A stretch of 59,725 nt of DNA from contig NZ_SZXJ01000054.1 in assembly GCF_005281345.1 (NCBI RefSeq), forward strand, positions 1 through 59,725, given 5' to 3'. The notes under the pieces were generated by a model that was given only the letters and a program-made list of their open reading frames with translations, was not told the origin of the DNA and did no database searches. The stretch is from Citrobacter sp. wls619 (lineage in GTDB: Bacteria; Pseudomonadota; Gammaproteobacteria; Enterobacterales; Enterobacteriaceae). This document shows, piece after piece, positions 25,233 through 37,142 of the stretch. A program made the translations under genes and the position numbers. Each line of letters opens with the position of its first letter. The first letter of the stretch is position 1.

Positions 25233-25874
25233 GTGGCAAAGAATTATTATGACATCACCCTCGCCCTGGCAGGTATTTGCCAGTCGGCACGCCTGGTACA
25301 AGAACTGGCGCACCAGGGGCATTGTGATGCCGATGCACTACACGTTTCACTGAACAGTGTCATCGATATGAACCCCAGCTCTACGCTGGGCGTGTTCGGC
25401 GGCAGTGAAGCCAACCTGCGCCTTGGCCTTGAAACACTGCTTGGCGTGCTTAATGCCAGCAGTCGTCAGGGGTTGAATGCAGAACTCACCCGCTACACGT
25501 TAAGCCTGATGGTGCTGGAACGTAAGCTATCAGCAGCCAAAGGCGCTATGGACACGCTGGGAGACCGTATCAACGGCTTGCAGCGCCAGTTGGACCATTT
25601 TGATTTGCAGTCAGAAACGTTGATGAGTGCGATGGCCGGTATCTATGTTGACGTCATCAGCCCACTCGGCCCGCGTATTCAGGTCACGGGTTCTCCGGCC
25701 ATTCTCCAGAGCCCGCAGGTTCAGGCTAAGGTACGCGCATCGCTTCTGGCTGGCATTCGCGCTGCCGTGCTCTGGCATCAGGTTGGTGGAGGCCGTCTGC
25801 AACTCATGTTTTCTCGTAATCGCCTGACGACTCAGGCAAAACAAATTCTTGCTCATTTAACCCCGGAGTTGTGA
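25233..25874 (+). CDS. hflD: HflD (YcfC) membrane-associated lysogenisation regulator
   Basis: A 213-residue all-helical protein on the inner face of the membrane; in E. coli it affects phage lambda lysogeny by sequestering CII. The sequence [30 protein letters not shown] begins the conserved part (shown from residue 2, with breaks), and [16 protein letters not shown] is in the middle. The start is GTG at 25233, eight bases after AAGGAAG and equal to the E. coli start; another GTG at 25227 is less well placed. purB follows after three bases. Confidence 0.93.
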   Translation: MAKNYYDITLALAGICQSARLVQELAHQGHCDADALHVSLNSVIDMNPSSTLGVFGGSEANLRLGLETLLGVLNASSRQGLNAELTRYTLSLMVLERKLSAAKGAMDTLGDRINGLQRQLDHFDLQSETLMSAMAGIYVDVISPLGPRIQVTGSPAILQSPQVQAKVRASLLAGIRAAVLWHQVGGGRLQLMFSRNRLTTQAKQILAHLTPEL

Positions 25875-27248
<1,374 letters not shown>

Positions 27249-27309
27249 TCAGGACAGGTGTCGGATAGCGATTTCGCCTCATTCGACCCACCGCTGATGT
27301 CATACCCAG

Positions 27310-27336
27310 GCCGGATACGCACGAACGCTATCCGGC
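27310..27336. repeat. REP-like hairpin between purB and phoP
   Basis: GCCGGATA and TATCCGGC form an 8-bp stem with the typical REP core sequence. It lies in the 200-base gap, where it may shield the purB transcript end. Confidence 0.6.
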
Positions 27337-27372
27337 TTGTTAATTTTATCGCCTTAACGATTCCCTTCCCCC

Positions 27373-27407
27373 GGTTTATTAAATGTTTATCCCCACAGCC
27401 ACATAAT
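27373..27407 (+). promoter_or_regulatory. PhoP box and -10 of the phoPQ autoregulated promoter
   Basis: GGTTTA at 27373-27378 and TGTTTA at 27384-27389 are separated by five bases, an exact PhoP box. CATAAT at 27402-27407 begins 12 bases later and serves as the -10, with the box in place of a -35. This is the standard layout for PhoP self-activation at low magnesium. Confidence 0.9.
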
Positions 27408-27447
27408 CAGCGTTAAACTATTCGTACCATGAATTTAGGGAGAAACA

Positions 27448-28122
27448 ATGATGCGCGTGCTGGTTGTTGAGGATAATGCATTATTACGCCACCACCTTAA
27501 GGTTCAGCTACAGGATTTAGGCCATCAGGTGGATGATGCAGAAGATGCAAAGGAAGCAGACTATTTTCTTAATGAACACCTGCCGGATATTGCGATCGTC
27601 GATTTAGGGCTCCCCGATGAAGACGGACTGTCGCTGATCCGTCGCTGGCGCAGTAATGACGTTTCATTGCCCATTCTGGTATTAACCGCCCGTGAAGGCT
27701 GGCAGGACAAAGTGGAAGTGCTCAGCGCCGGTGCAGATGATTACGTCACAAAACCGTTTCACATTGAAGAAGTGGCAGCAAGAATGCAGGCACTGATGCG
27801 CCGCAATAGTGGTCTGGCCTCGCAGATAATCTCGCTGCCGCCATTTCAGGTGGATCTTTCTCGCCGCGAACTGTCCGTGAACGATGAAGTGATCAAACTC
27901 ACGGCGTTCGAATACACCATTATGGAAACGCTGATCCGTAATAGCGGCAAAGTCGTTAGTAAAGATTCGCTTATGTTACAGCTCTACCCGGATGCTGAAC
28001 TGCGAGAAAGCCACACCATTGATGTCTTAATGGGACGTCTGCGCAAAAAAATTCAGGCGCAATATCCGGATGATGTGATCACCACGGTACGTGGACAAGG
28101 TTATCTTTTTGAACTGCGCTGA
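27448..28122 (+). CDS. phoP: PhoP response regulator
   Basis: OmpR-family DNA-binding response regulator for low Mg2+, acid and antimicrobial peptides; 224 residues. The receiver domain has the phosphorylated Asp in [13 protein letters not shown] (about residue 52), with LTAREGW and YVTKPFH. The C-terminal winged helix has [24 protein letters not shown] (in pieces) and [12 protein letters not shown]. It begins Met-Met as in Salmonella; E. coli begins at the second Met. It is the first gene of phoPQ and overlaps phoQ by one base (TGATG). Confidence 0.98.
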   Translation: MMRVLVVEDNALLRHHLKVQLQDLGHQVDDAEDAKEADYFLNEHLPDIAIVDLGLPDEDGLSLIRRWRSNDVSLPILVLTAREGWQDKVEVLSAGADDYVTKPFHIEEVAARMQALMRRNSGLASQIISLPPFQVDLSRRELSVNDEVIKLTAFEYTIMETLIRNSGKVVSKDSLMLQLYPDAELRESHTIDVLMGRLRKKIQAQYPDDVITTVRGQGYLFELR

Positions 28123-29585
28123 TGAATAAATTACTGCGTCATTTTTTCCCGTTATCACTGCGGCTGCGCTTTCTGCTGGCAACCGCAGGCGTTGTACTGG
28201 TCCTCTCGCTGGCTTACGGCATGGTGGCTTTGGTTGGCTACAGCGTCAGCTTTGATAAAACAACATTTCGTCTGCTGCGTGGCGAAAGTAATCTGTTCTA
28301 TACACTGGCCAAATGGGAAAATGGCAAAATCAATGTCGAGCTACCTGAAAATCTCGATATGCAAAGCCCCACAATGTCGCTGATTTATAATGAAAACGGC
28401 AAACTGCTCTGGGCCCAACGCGACGTTCCCTGGCTGGTACAACGTATTCAACCAGACTGGCTAAAGACAAATGGTTTTCATGAGATTGAAGCCAATGTCG
28501 ACGCCACCAGCACATTGCTACGCGAAGATCATTCGGCGCAACAGAAGCTAAGAGAAGTCAGAGAAGATGACGATAACGCTGAAATGACCCACTCCGTGGC
28601 CGTAAACATCTACCCTGCCACCGCCAGAATGCCACAACTGACCATTGTGGTTGTTGATACCATTCCTATTGAGCTCAAACGCTCATATATGGTCTGGAGC
28701 TGGTTTATTTATGTGCTGGTTGCCAATTTGCTGTTGGTTATCCCGCTGCTGTGGGTTGCAGCCTGGTGGAGCCTGCGGCCTATCGAATCACTGGCGCGCG
28801 AAGTCCGTGAGCTTGAGGAGCATCATCGCGAGATGCTTAATCCTGCCACCACGCGCGAACTCACCAGCCTGGTGCGCAACCTCAACCGCTTATTAAAGAG
28901 CGAACGTGAGCGCTACGATAAATACCGCACCACGTTAACGGATCTCACCCACAGCCTGAAAACACCGTTGGCTGTATTGCAAAGCACGCTACGCTCGATG
29001 CGTAATGAGAAAATGAGCGTGAGCGATGCTGAACCCGTCATGCTGGAGCAAATTAGCCGTATTTCACAGCAAATTGGCTATTATCTGCATCGTGCCAGCA
29101 TGCGCGGCAGTAGCGCCCTTCTCAGCCGGGAACTGCATCCGGTTGCACCGTTGCTGGATAAACTGACCTCTGCATTAAACAAGGTGTACCAGCGTAAAGG
29201 GGTTAACATTAATCTCGACATTTCACCTGAGACAAGCTTTGTGGGTGAACAGAACGATTTCGTCGAAGTGCTGGGCAACGTCCTGGATAACGCCTGTAAA
29301 TATTGTCTGGAATTTGTCGAGATCTCAGCGCAATTAACGGAAGATCATCTGCACATTGTGGTAGAAGATGACGGCCCCGGTATTCCACGCAGTAAACGTG
29401 AAGTGGTGTTCGACCGTGGTCAGCGCGTGGATACCTTACGTCCCGGGCAAGGTGTGGGCCTGGCCGTCGCACGTGAGATCACCGAGCAATATGACGGTCA
29501 GATTATCGCTGGCGACAGTCTGCTGGGCGGAGCGCGCATGGAAGTTATTTTCGGCCGCCAACATCCGGGACAAAAAGACGAGTAA
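28122..29585 (+). CDS. phoQ: PhoQ sensor histidine kinase
   Basis: Inner-membrane sensor kinase of 487 residues that phosphorylates PhoP. Spans lie near residues 17-43 and 194-215. The periplasmic PAS-like sensor between them carries the acidic patch REDDDNAEM, which binds Mg2+ against the membrane. HAMP follows, then the phospho-acceptor His in [13 protein letters not shown] (about 277). The catalytic domain has LDNACKYC (N box), EDDGPGI (G1) and [12 protein letters not shown] (G2). It is translationally coupled to phoP. Confidence 0.98.
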   Translation: MNKLLRHFFPLSLRLRFLLATAGVVLVLSLAYGMVALVGYSVSFDKTTFRLLRGESNLFYTLAKWENGKINVELPENLDMQSPTMSLIYNENGKLLWAQRDVPWLVQRIQPDWLKTNGFHEIEANVDATSTLLREDHSAQQKLREVREDDDNAEMTHSVAVNIYPATARMPQLTIVVVDTIPIELKRSYMVWSWFIYVLVANLLLVIPLLWVAAWWSLRPIESLAREVRELEEHHREMLNPATTRELTSLVRNLNRLLKSERERYDKYRTTLTDLTHSLKTPLAVLQSTLRSMRNEKMSVSDAEPVMLEQISRISQQIGYYLHRASMRGSSALLSRELHPVAPLLDKLTSALNKVYQRKGVNINLDISPETSFVGEQNDFVEVLGNVLDNACKYCLEFVEISAQLTEDHLHIVVEDDGPGIPRSKREVVFDRGQRVDTLRPGQGVGLAVAREITEQYDGQIIAGDSLLGGARMEVIFGRQHPGQKDE

Positions 29586-29677
29586 TCTTTATATGTAATA
29601 AATATGTACTGACTTCACGCTTGCGGTTAAGTATCCGTTATAATCGGTTGCAGATACCAGCCTGCGGGATGCTCATT

Positions 29678-30799
29678 ATGGAATACCAACTCACTCTTAA
29701 CTGGCCCGATTTTCTTGAACGTCACTGGCAAAAACGCCCGGTGGTCTTAAAACGCGGCTTTAACAACTTTATTGATCCACTCTCCCCTGACGAACTGGCT
29801 GGGCTGGCAATGGAAAGCGAAGTCGACAGCCGGTTGGTCAGCCACCAGGAGGGCAAATGGCAGGTTAGCCACGGTCCTTTCGAAAGCTATGACCATCTTG
29901 GTGAAAACAACTGGTCACTGCTGGTCCAGGCCGTAAACCACTGGCACGAACCTACCGCAGCGCTGATGCGACCATTCCGTGAATTGCCGGACTGGCGCAT
30001 TGACGATTTGATGATCTCATTTTCTGTACCCGGCGGCGGCGTTGGCCCGCATCTGGATCAATATGATGTGTTCATCATCCAGGGAACCGGTCGCCGTCGC
30101 TGGCGTGTGGGTGAAAAACTGCCGTTGAAGCAGCATTGCCCGCACCCTGACCTGCTCCAGGTCGATCCGTTTGAAGCCATCATTGATGAAGAGCTGGAGC
30201 CAGGCGATATTCTGTATATTCCACCTGGATTCCCGCACGAAGGCTACGCGCTGGAAAACGCGATGAATTACTCGGTAGGTTTCCGCGCACCGAATACCCG
30301 GGAGCTGATCAGCGGATTTGCTGATTACGTTCTGCAACGCGAACTGGGTAGCACGTACTACAGCGATCCCGATCTGCCGCCGCGCGACCACCCGGCGGAC
30401 GTGCTGCCACAGGAAATGGACAAGCTGCGCGAAATGATGCTGGGGCTCATTAACCAGCCGGAGCATTTTAAACAGTGGTTTGGCGAGTTTATCTCTCAGT
30501 CGCGTCACGAACTGGACGTTGCTCCGCCTGAGCCGCCTTATCAGCCTGACGAAATCTATGATGCCCTGAAGCAAGGCGATGTCCTGGTCCGTCTGGGGGG
30601 GTTGCGCGTACTGCGCATTGGCGATGACGTTTATGTAAATGGTGAGAGAATTGACTCCCCACACCGTCCGGCGCTGGACGCACTCGCCAGCCATATTGCG
30701 CTGACAGCGGAAAACTTTGAGGATGCGCTGGAGGATCCGTCTTTCCTCGCCATGCTTGCCGCACTGGTGAATAGCGGATACTGGTTCTTCGAGGGGTAA
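29678..30799 (+). CDS. roxA: RoxA (YcfD) ribosomal protein arginine hydroxylase
   Basis: Fe(II)/2-oxoglutarate-dependent JmjC-type oxygenase that hydroxylates Arg81 of ribosomal protein L16. The length is 373 residues, as in E. coli. The iron ligands are HLDQYD (HxD, about residues 125-127) and the distal His in PPGFPHEGYAL (about 187). RRRWRVG supplies basic residues. The C-terminal winged-helix part has YDALKQGDVLVRLGGLRVLR. The start at 29678 (MEYQLTLNWPDFLERHW) equals the E. coli start; an upstream in-frame codon was rejected. Confidence 0.95.
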   Translation: MEYQLTLNWPDFLERHWQKRPVVLKRGFNNFIDPLSPDELAGLAMESEVDSRLVSHQEGKWQVSHGPFESYDHLGENNWSLLVQAVNHWHEPTAALMRPFRELPDWRIDDLMISFSVPGGGVGPHLDQYDVFIIQGTGRRRWRVGEKLPLKQHCPHPDLLQVDPFEAIIDEELEPGDILYIPPGFPHEGYALENAMNYSVGFRAPNTRELISGFADYVLQRELGSTYYSDPDLPPRDHPADVLPQEMDKLREMMLGLINQPEHFKQWFGEFISQSRHELDVAPPEPPYQPDEIYDALKQGDVLVRLGGLRVLRIGDDVYVNGERIDSPHRPALDALASHIALTAENFEDALEDPSFLAMLAALVNSGYWFFEG

Positions 30800-30810
30800 T
30801 GCATGAATGT

Positions 30811-30890
30811 GCCTGATGCGACGCTAACGCGTCTTATCAGGCCTACTCGAATGAAATATTCCACGCCGGATAAGCGAATCGCCATCCGGC
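30811..30890. repeat. BIME/REP pair between roxA and pepT
   Basis: Two palindromic units lie end to end. The first is GCCTGAT...ATCAGGC at 30811-30842; the second is GCCGGAT...ATCCGGC at 30865-30890. They sit between convergent roxA and pepT and probably act as transcript-end hairpins. Confidence 0.75.
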
Positions 30891-30908
30891 ATCCACCGGC
30901 AAAAGCGG

Positions 30909-32132
30909 CTACTGTTTCGCCGTCAATTCCGCAATACGCACAATCACCTGCACGGCTTTTTCCATACCTTCCAGTGTCACAAACTCATGCTTACCATGAT
31001 AGTTATAGCCACCGGTGAACAGATTCGGGCAAGGTAATCCCATGAACGACAGTTGCGCACCATCGGTGCCACCACGAATGGGTTTAAGATCCGGCTCAAT
31101 GTCACAATCACGCATTGCCTGCTGGGCGATATCCAGCACATGCGGATGCTCGATCACTTTCTCGCGCATATTGTAGTAGCTGTCTTCAATCACCAGCTCG
31201 ATATAGCAGTCCGGATGTAACCCTTTTCCGACCTTTTTGGCGATATCCATGATTTTGCGTTTACGCGCTTCAAACTGCTTACGGTCAAAATCGCGGATAA
31301 TGTAGTGCATATCAGCCCGATCAACCGTACCTTTCATGCTTGCCAGATGGTAAAAGCCTTCATAGCCTTCCGTCGCTTCCGGACTTTCATCGGCAGGAAC
31401 TTCGGCATGGATGCGAGCCGCCAGCGACAGCGCGTTCACCATCACCCCTTTTGCCGTACCCGGATGCACATTGTTACCGACGATCTTGATATTGACCGAC
31501 GCCGCGTTGAAGTTTTCAAACTCCAGTTCGCCCACGCCGCCACCGTCAACGGTATAGGCCCACTTCGCGTCAAATGCTGCAACGTCGAAATGCTTCGCGC
31601 CTTTACCGACTTCTTCATCTGGCGTGAAGGCCACACGAATATCGCCATGCGGAATATCTTTTTGTATCAATACGGCCAGCGCGGTCATAATTTCGGCAAT
31701 ACCGGCTTTATCATCCGCGCCCAGCAGAGTTTTGCCGTCTGTGGTGATCAACGTCTGACCCAGAAGCTGATGCAGCACCGGGAACATCACTGGCGACAGA
31801 ACCTCATCGCCAATACCGAGCGCAATATCACCGCCACGGTAATTTTCAACGATTTGCGGATTGACATTTTTGCCACTGAAATCCGGTGAGGTATCCACAT
31901 GGGAAATAAAACCGATAGCGGGAATATTGCCGGCAACGTTTGCGGGCAGCGTTGCCATCAACGTCCCCTTGTCGCTCAAGGTAATATTGACCAGCCCCAT
32001 CTCTTCGAGTTGCTGCTTAAGCAACTGCAATAACTTCCACTGTCCTTCAGTGCTGGGTACCTGCCGCACGCCCGATTTTGATTGGGTGTCCAGCGACACG
32101 TAGTGTAAAAAACGCTCAAGTAGTTTATCCAT
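30909..32132 (-). CDS. pepT: Peptidase T (tripeptidase)
   Basis: Cytoplasmic zinc aminopeptidase of the M20B family that releases the N-terminal residue of tripeptides; 407 residues. Metal ligands and catalytic residues are in [13 protein letters not shown] (His and Asp), [12 protein letters not shown] (bridging Asp), [13 protein letters not shown] (Glu pair) and YTVDGGGVG. The C-terminal His is in NYHGKHEFV. The start at 32132 was chosen over an upstream ATG at 32177 because it equals the E. coli MDKLLERF start. In Salmonella it is induced anaerobically by FNR. Confidence 0.97.
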   Translation of the reverse strand: MDKLLERFLHYVSLDTQSKSGVRQVPSTEGQWKLLQLLKQQLEEMGLVNITLSDKGTLMATLPANVAGNIPAIGFISHVDTSPDFSGKNVNPQIVENYRGGDIALGIGDEVLSPVMFPVLHQLLGQTLITTDGKTLLGADDKAGIAEIMTALAVLIQKDIPHGDIRVAFTPDEEVGKGAKHFDVAAFDAKWAYTVDGGGVGELEFENFNAASVNIKIVGNNVHPGTAKGVMVNALSLAARIHAEVPADESPEATEGYEGFYHLASMKGTVDRADMHYIIRDFDRKQFEARKRKIMDIAKKVGKGLHPDCYIELVIEDSYYNMREKVIEHPHVLDIAQQAMRDCDIEPDLKPIRGGTDGAQLSFMGLPCPNLFTGGYNYHGKHEFVTLEGMEKAVQVIVRIAELTAKQ

Positions 32133-32279
32133 GCAGTCACCCTCACTTTTTGTGACAACATTATCAATAAGCAACAAAAGACAAATATTGCGTCAGGTCA
32201 CTTTTATCCCCGCAAGTGAGAATATTTCGCCCTGACATCCTTCTGAATATAAAGCTAAGTCAGTAATTCGCAACAAGGA

Positions 32280-32308
32280 TTGGCGATTACAACGCTTTGC
32301 CGTAGAAT
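32280..32308 (+). promoter_or_regulatory. Putative potABCD promoter
   Basis: TTGGCG at 32280-32285 and TAGAAT at 32303-32308 are separated by 17 bases, an optimal sigma-70 arrangement. It lies about 75 bp before the potA start. Confidence 0.6.
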
Positions 32309-32381
32309 AACGGCCCTCATTAAGAGTCATCAAGGTGGTTAACCACAAACCCCGCATCGGTCAGCCATCCGTTGCGTTTAC

Positions 32382-33518
32382 ATGGGACAGAGTAAAAAAT
32401 TGAATAAACAACCGCGTTCGCTTTCTCCACTGGTGCAACTAGCGGGAATTCGCAAGAGTTTCGATGGCAAAGAGGTGATTTCCGACCTGGATTTGACCAT
32501 CAATAATGGCGAATTTCTCACGCTACTTGGCCCCTCTGGCTGCGGTAAAACAACCGTTCTTCGCCTGATTGCCGGTCTGGAAACGGTTGATTCCGGTCAT
32601 ATTATGCTGGACAACCAGGACATCACTCACGTTCCTGCGGAAAACCGCTACGTGAATACCGTATTCCAAAGCTATGCCCTATTCCCCCACATGACCGTGT
32701 TTGAAAATGTGGCCTTTGGTTTACGCATGCAAAAAACCCCCGCAGCCGATATTCCTCCGCGCGTCACCGAAGCCCTGCGCATGGTGCAGCTGGAAGAGTT
32801 CGCTCAGCGAAAACCGCATCAACTCTCCGGTGGCCAACAGCAGCGCGTGGCGATTGCCCGTGCGGTGGTCAATAAACCGCGTTTGCTTCTGCTGGATGAG
32901 TCTCTCTCTGCACTGGACTATAAACTGCGTAAACAGATGCAGAACGAACTGAAAGCGCTGCAACGTAAACTCGGTATCACTTTTGTTTTTGTCACCCACG
33001 ATCAGGAAGAAGCGCTGACAATGTCAGACCGTATTGTGGTCATGCGTGATGGCAAAATTGAGCAGGATGGCACGCCGCGAGAAATCTACGAAGAACCGAA
33101 GAATCTGTTCGTCGCCGGATTCATCGGTGAAATCAATATGTTTAACGCGACGGTCATTGAACGTCTGGACGAACAGCGTGTTCGTGCTAACGTTGAAGGT
33201 CGCGAGTGTAATATCTACGTGAACGTCGCGGTGGTCCCCGGACAGAAGCTACACGTACTGTTGCGTCCGGAAGATCTGCGTGTTGACGAGATCAACGACG
33301 ATAATCATATTGAAGGACTTATCGGTTACGTGCGTGAACGTAACTATAAAGGCATGACGCTGGAGTCCGTTGTTGAACTGGAAAACGGCAAGATGGTAAT
33401 GGTCAGCGAATTCTTCAACGAAGACGATCCTGACTTCGACCATTCGCTCGACCAGAAAATGGCGATTAACTGGGTAGAAAGCTGGGAGGTCGTACTGGCT
33501 GATGAAGAACACAAGTAA
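32382..33518 (+). CDS. potA: PotA spermidine/putrescine ABC transporter ATPase
   Basis: ATPase of the spermidine-preferential PotABCD importer; 378 residues as in E. coli. Walker A is [14 protein letters not shown] (about 50-63), the Q-loop is [13 protein letters not shown], the signature is [14 protein letters not shown], and Walker B is [12 protein letters not shown]. The C-terminal TOBE-type regulatory domain (about 300-365) includes [12 protein letters not shown]. The last 17 bases overlap potB. It is the first gene of the operon. Confidence 0.97.
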   Translation: MGQSKKLNKQPRSLSPLVQLAGIRKSFDGKEVISDLDLTINNGEFLTLLGPSGCGKTTVLRLIAGLETVDSGHIMLDNQDITHVPAENRYVNTVFQSYALFPHMTVFENVAFGLRMQKTPAADIPPRVTEALRMVQLEEFAQRKPHQLSGGQQQRVAIARAVVNKPRLLLLDESLSALDYKLRKQMQNELKALQRKLGITFVFVTHDQEEALTMSDRIVVMRDGKIEQDGTPREIYEEPKNLFVAGFIGEINMFNATVIERLDEQRVRANVEGRECNIYVNVAVVPGQKLHVLLRPEDLRVDEINDDNHIEGLIGYVRERNYKGMTLESVVELENGKMVMVSEFFNEDDPDFDHSLDQKMAINWVESWEVVLADEEHK

Positions 33519-34359
33519 ATTCCAGAGTGTGGTGATCGTCACCATTGTCGGTTGGCTTGTGTTGTTTGTCTTTCTGCCCAACCTGATGATCATCGGCACC
33601 AGCTTTTTGACCCGTGACGACGCTAATTTCGTCAAAATGGTCTTTACGCTGGAAAACTATGCTCGCCTGCTCGATCCGCTCTATTTTGAGGTGCTGGTTC
33701 ACTCCCTCAATATGGCGCTGATTGCCACACTCGCCTGCCTGGTACTCGGCTATCCGTTTGCCTGGTTTTTGGTAAAGCTACCGGAGAAAGTGCGTCCACT
33801 GCTGCTCTTCCTCCTGATTGTTCCGTTCTGGACCAACTCGCTTATTCGCATCTACGGACTCAAAATTTTCCTCAGTACCAAAGGCTATCTCAACGAGTTT
33901 CTACTCTGGCTCGGCGTGATTGATACGCCCATTCGCATTATGTTTACCCCCAGCGCGGTCATTATTGGCCTGGTGTATATCCTGCTGCCATTTATGGTGA
34001 TGCCGCTCTACTCCAGCATTGAGAAACTGGATAAACCGTTACTCGAAGCTGCGCGCGATCTGGGTGCCAGCAAACTTCAGACCTTTACCCGCATTATTAT
34101 CCCGCTGACAATGCCGGGAATTATCGCCGGATGTTTGCTGGTTATGCTGCCAGCTATGGGACTGTTTTACGTATCCGACCTGATGGGCGGCGCGAAAAAC
34201 CTGCTGATTGGTAATGTGATTAAAGTGCAGTTCCTGAACATCCGTGACTGGCCGTTTGGCGCTGCTACCAGTATTACCCTGACCATCGTGATGGGGCTGA
34301 TGCTGCTGATCTACTGGCGCGCTTCCCGCTTGCTGAACAAGAAGGTGGAACTCGAATGA
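33502..34359 (+). CDS. potB: PotB spermidine/putrescine permease
   Basis: One of the two transmembrane subunits of PotABCD; 285 residues. The first span is [17 protein letters not shown], and six spans are expected. The EAA cytoplasmic loop that docks with PotA is [28 protein letters not shown] (shown to locate it at about residues 180-207). The start lies inside potA. It overlaps potC by four bases (ATGA). Confidence 0.96.
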   Translation: MKNTSKFQSVVIVTIVGWLVLFVFLPNLMIIGTSFLTRDDANFVKMVFTLENYARLLDPLYFEVLVHSLNMALIATLACLVLGYPFAWFLVKLPEKVRPLLLFLLIVPFWTNSLIRIYGLKIFLSTKGYLNEFLLWLGVIDTPIRIMFTPSAVIIGLVYILLPFMVMPLYSSIEKLDKPLLEAARDLGASKLQTFTRIIIPLTMPGIIAGCLLVMLPAMGLFYVSDLMGGAKNLLIGNVIKVQFLNIRDWPFGAATSITLTIVMGLMLLIYWRASRLLNKKVELE

Positions 34360-35135
34360 TCGGTCGACTGCTTCGCGGCGGTTTTATGACCGCTATCTAC
34401 GCATACCTGTACATTCCAATCATCATTTTGATTGTGAACTCCTTTAACAGCTCGCGCTTCGGTATTAACTGGCAAGGCTTTACCACCAAATGGTACGGCC
34501 TGCTGATGAACAACGACAGTTTGCTGCAGGCGGCACAGCACTCACTGACGATGGCCGTACTCTCCGCGACCTTTGCCACACTGATCGGTTCACTGACTGC
34601 GGTCGCTCTGTATCGCTACCGTTTTCGCGGTAAACCGTTTGTCAGCGGCATGCTGTTTGTGGTGATGATGTCGCCGGATATCGTGATGGCAATTTCGCTG
34701 CTGGTGCTGTTTATGCTGATTGGCATTCAGTTGGGCTTCTGGTCGCTGCTGTTTTCGCATATTACCTTCTGTCTGCCTTTTGTGGTGGTGACAGTCTACT
34801 CACGTTTGAAAGGCTTTGACGTACGTATGCTTGAGGCAGCAAAAGACCTGGGTGCCAGCGAAGTGACTATTCTGCGCAAAATCATTCTGCCACTGGCCAT
34901 GCCTGCGGTAGCTGCGGGTTGGTTGCTGAGCTTTACGCTGTCGATGGATGATGTCGTGGTTTCATCCTTCGTCACCGGGCCCGGCTATGAAATTTTGCCA
35001 TTAAAAATCTACTCAATGGTTAAAGTCGGCGTATCACCAGAAGTGAACGCACTGGCAACCATTTTGTTGGTTCTGTCGCTGGTTATGGTGATCGCCAGCC
35101 AGCTTATTGCACGTGATAAAACCAAGGGTCGTTGA
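34356..35135 (+). CDS. potC: PotC spermidine/putrescine permease
   Basis: Second transmembrane subunit; 259 residues, five fewer than E. coli because it stops after DKTKGR. The first span is AIYAYLYIPIIILIVNSF. The EAA loop is MLEAAKDLGASEVTILRKI at about 155-173. A SMDDVVVSSFVTGPG segment near the C-terminus is conserved. It pairs with PotB to form the channel. Its start overlaps the potB stop. Confidence 0.96.
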   Translation: MIGRLLRGGFMTAIYAYLYIPIIILIVNSFNSSRFGINWQGFTTKWYGLLMNNDSLLQAAQHSLTMAVLSATFATLIGSLTAVALYRYRFRGKPFVSGMLFVVMMSPDIVMAISLLVLFMLIGIQLGFWSLLFSHITFCLPFVVVTVYSRLKGFDVRMLEAAKDLGASEVTILRKIILPLAMPAVAAGWLLSFTLSMDDVVVSSFVTGPGYEILPLKIYSMVKVGVSPEVNALATILLVLSLVMVIASQLIARDKTKGR

Positions 35136-35159
35136 GGCCCTTCATTCAGGGGACGTTAA

Positions 35160-36206
35160 ATGAAAAAATGGTCACGCCACCTGCTCGCGGCGGGTGCTCT
35201 GGCACTGGGCATGAGCGCCGCTCACGCTGATGATAACAACACGCTGTATTTCTATAACTGGACCGAGTACGTTCCGCCAGGATTACTGGAACAGTTCACT
35301 AAAGAGACCGGGATCAAGGTTATCTATTCGACCTACGAGTCGAATGAGACCATGTACGCCAAGCTCAAAACCTACAAAGACGGTGCGTACGATCTGGTGG
35401 TGCCTTCCACCTATTACGTCGACAAAATGCGCAAAGAAGGCATGATCCAAAAAATCGATAAGTCGACGTTAACCAACTTCCACAACCTCGATCCGGAAAT
35501 GCTCAATAAGCCGTTTGACCCGAACAACGACTACTCAATCCCGTATATCTGGGGTGCGACGGCCATTGGTATTAACAGTGATGCCATTGATCCCAAAACT
35601 GTGACCAGCTGGGCTGACCTGTGGAAACCGGAATACAAAGGCAGCCTGCTGTTAACGGACGATGCCCGCGAAGTATTCCAGATGGCGCTGCGCAAGCTGG
35701 GATACTCCGGGAATACCACCGACCCGAAAGAGATTGAAGCCGCGTATAACGAGCTCAAGAAGCTAATGCCTAACGTTGCGGCATTCAACTCCGATAACCC
35801 GGCTAACCCGTATATGGAAGGCGAAGTTAATCTGGGGATGGTGTGGAACGGTTCTGCATTCGTGGCGCGTCAGGCGGGTACACCACTGGAAGTCGTCTGG
35901 CCGAAAGAAGGGGGTATTTTCTGGATGGACAGCCTGTCTATTCCGGCAAATGCTAAAAACAAAGAAGGTGCGCTGAAGCTGATTAACTTCCTGTTGCGCC
36001 CGGATGTGGCGAAAGAAGTCGCGGAAACCATTGGTTACCCAACGCCAAACCTGGCGGCACGTAAGCTGTTAAGCCCGGAAGTGGCGAACGATAAAACGCT
36101 CTACCCGGATGCGGAAACCATCAACAAAGGGGAATGGCAGAACGATGTCGGTTCCGCCAGCGCTATCTATGAAGAGTATTATCAGAAGCTGAAAGCAGGA
36201 CGCTAA
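35160..36206 (+). CDS. potD: PotD periplasmic spermidine-binding protein
   Basis: Periplasmic polyamine-binding protein of 348 residues, with preference for spermidine. The signal peptide ends ALGMSAAHA (about residue 23). Ligand-pocket residues known in E. coli are conserved: YNWTEYVPPG (Trp34, Tyr37), STYESNETMYAK, LVVPSTYYVDKM and WMDSLSIPANA (Trp, Asp). It is the last gene of potABCD and is followed by a REP-type element. Confidence 0.97.
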   Translation: MKKWSRHLLAAGALALGMSAAHADDNNTLYFYNWTEYVPPGLLEQFTKETGIKVIYSTYESNETMYAKLKTYKDGAYDLVVPSTYYVDKMRKEGMIQKIDKSTLTNFHNLDPEMLNKPFDPNNDYSIPYIWGATAIGINSDAIDPKTVTSWADLWKPEYKGSLLLTDDAREVFQMALRKLGYSGNTTDPKEIEAAYNELKKLMPNVAAFNSDNPANPYMEGEVNLGMVWNGSAFVARQAGTPLEVVWPKEGGIFWMDSLSIPANAKNKEGALKLINFLLRPDVAKEVAETIGYPTPNLAARKLLSPEVANDKTLYPDAETINKGEWQNDVGSASAIYEEYYQKLKAGR

Positions 36207-36217
36207 TTGCCCTCCTC

Positions 36218-36294
36218 GTAGGCCGGATAAGACGCACCAGCGTCGCATCCGGCGTATCGTCACTGCCCGATGGCGCGACGCTTATCGGGCCTAC
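36218..36294. repeat. BIME element between potD and cobB
   Basis: GTAGGCCGGATAAG at the left end and CTTATCGGGCCTAC at the right form an outer palindrome. Inside it are two REP-like palindromes, one with GACGC...GCGTC and one with GGCGCGACGC. The element occupies the position of ycfZ-ymfA in K-12. Confidence 0.85.
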
Positions 36295-36305
36295 GCCATC
36301 CGTGC

Positions 36306-37127
36306 TCACAGCCCTTTTAATAACTTCTCAACAAACTCAGGCACCACCTGGCTTGCCGGGCCGTAATACTTCTCTTCAAACTCGCTACCCACCTGGCTTG
36401 GCTCAAGATTTAACTCCACCGTATGCGCCCCATGCAAACGCGCTTCGTGGACAAACCCCGCGGCCGGATAAACATGTCCTGACGTGCCAATGGCAATGAA
36501 AACATCTGCCATCGCCAGTGCCATATAAATTTCATCCATCCCCAGAGGCATTTCACCAAACCAGACAACGTGCGGTCGCAGTGGCGCTGGGAACTGGCAG
36601 CAATGGCATTTGTCTTCCGGCGTGACGTCCCCTGTCCAGTCTAAAATCTGCCCGCTTTGCGAACAGCGAACCTTAAGGAGCTCGCCGTGCATATGGATAA
36701 CGTTCTGGCTACCCGCACGTTCGTGCAGATTATCGATATTTTGCGTTACCAGTAGAAAGCGATCACCCAGCTCGGCTTCGAGTTTTGCCAACGCAATATG
36801 CGCCGCGTTTGGCTGAATTTCGGGCTGCTGCAACTGGTGACGACGGGCGTTATAAAATGACTGAACCAATCCAGGATTACGGCTAAATCCTTCCGGCGTT
36901 GCCACATCCTCAACCCGATGTTCTTCCCAAAGACCATCTGCAGCACGGAAAGTACGAATCCCTGATTCAGCAGAAATCCCCGCACCAGTCAGGACTAATA
37001 CCCTTGGTTTTTCCACCAGCTCAGGCACCACTCTGTCTCTGAAAAAGATCCGTTGACGCAGGCGATCGCGCAAATGGCGTTTATTTTTACGAAAACGGCT
37101 TAATCGATGACCCCGACGCGACAGCAT
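36306..37127 (-). CDS. cobB: CobB NAD-dependent protein deacylase (sirtuin)
   Basis: Sirtuin that removes acetyl and succinyl groups from lysines, using NAD+. The length is 273 residues. The NAD-binding motif is [29 protein letters not shown] and the catalytic His in IHMHGELL follow. A four-Cys zinc site includes CSQ and CHCC. The basic N-terminal 37 residues ([15 protein letters not shown]) form the long isoform. E. coli uses an internal Met38 start for the short form; here codon 38 is GTG (37014-37016). The C-terminus is about six residues shorter than E. coli. Confidence 0.96.
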   Translation of the reverse strand: MLSRRGHRLSRFRKNKRHLRDRLRQRIFFRDRVVPELVEKPRVLVLTGAGISAESGIRTFRAADGLWEEHRVEDVATPEGFSRNPGLVQSFYNARRHQLQQPEIQPNAAHIALAKLEAELGDRFLLVTQNIDNLHERAGSQNVIHMHGELLKVRCSQSGQILDWTGDVTPEDKCHCCQFPAPLRPHVVWFGEMPLGMDEIYMALAMADVFIAIGTSGHVYPAAGFVHEARLHGAHTVELNLEPSQVGSEFEEKYYGPASQVVPEFVEKLLKGL

Positions 37128-37142
37128 AACAACCTCTTTGTA

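Noticed and set aside
27310-36294. Repeated palindromes considered as mobile elements or CRISPR repeats
   Set aside because: They are few, unevenly spaced and match REP/BIME cores, with no spacers and no cas genes.
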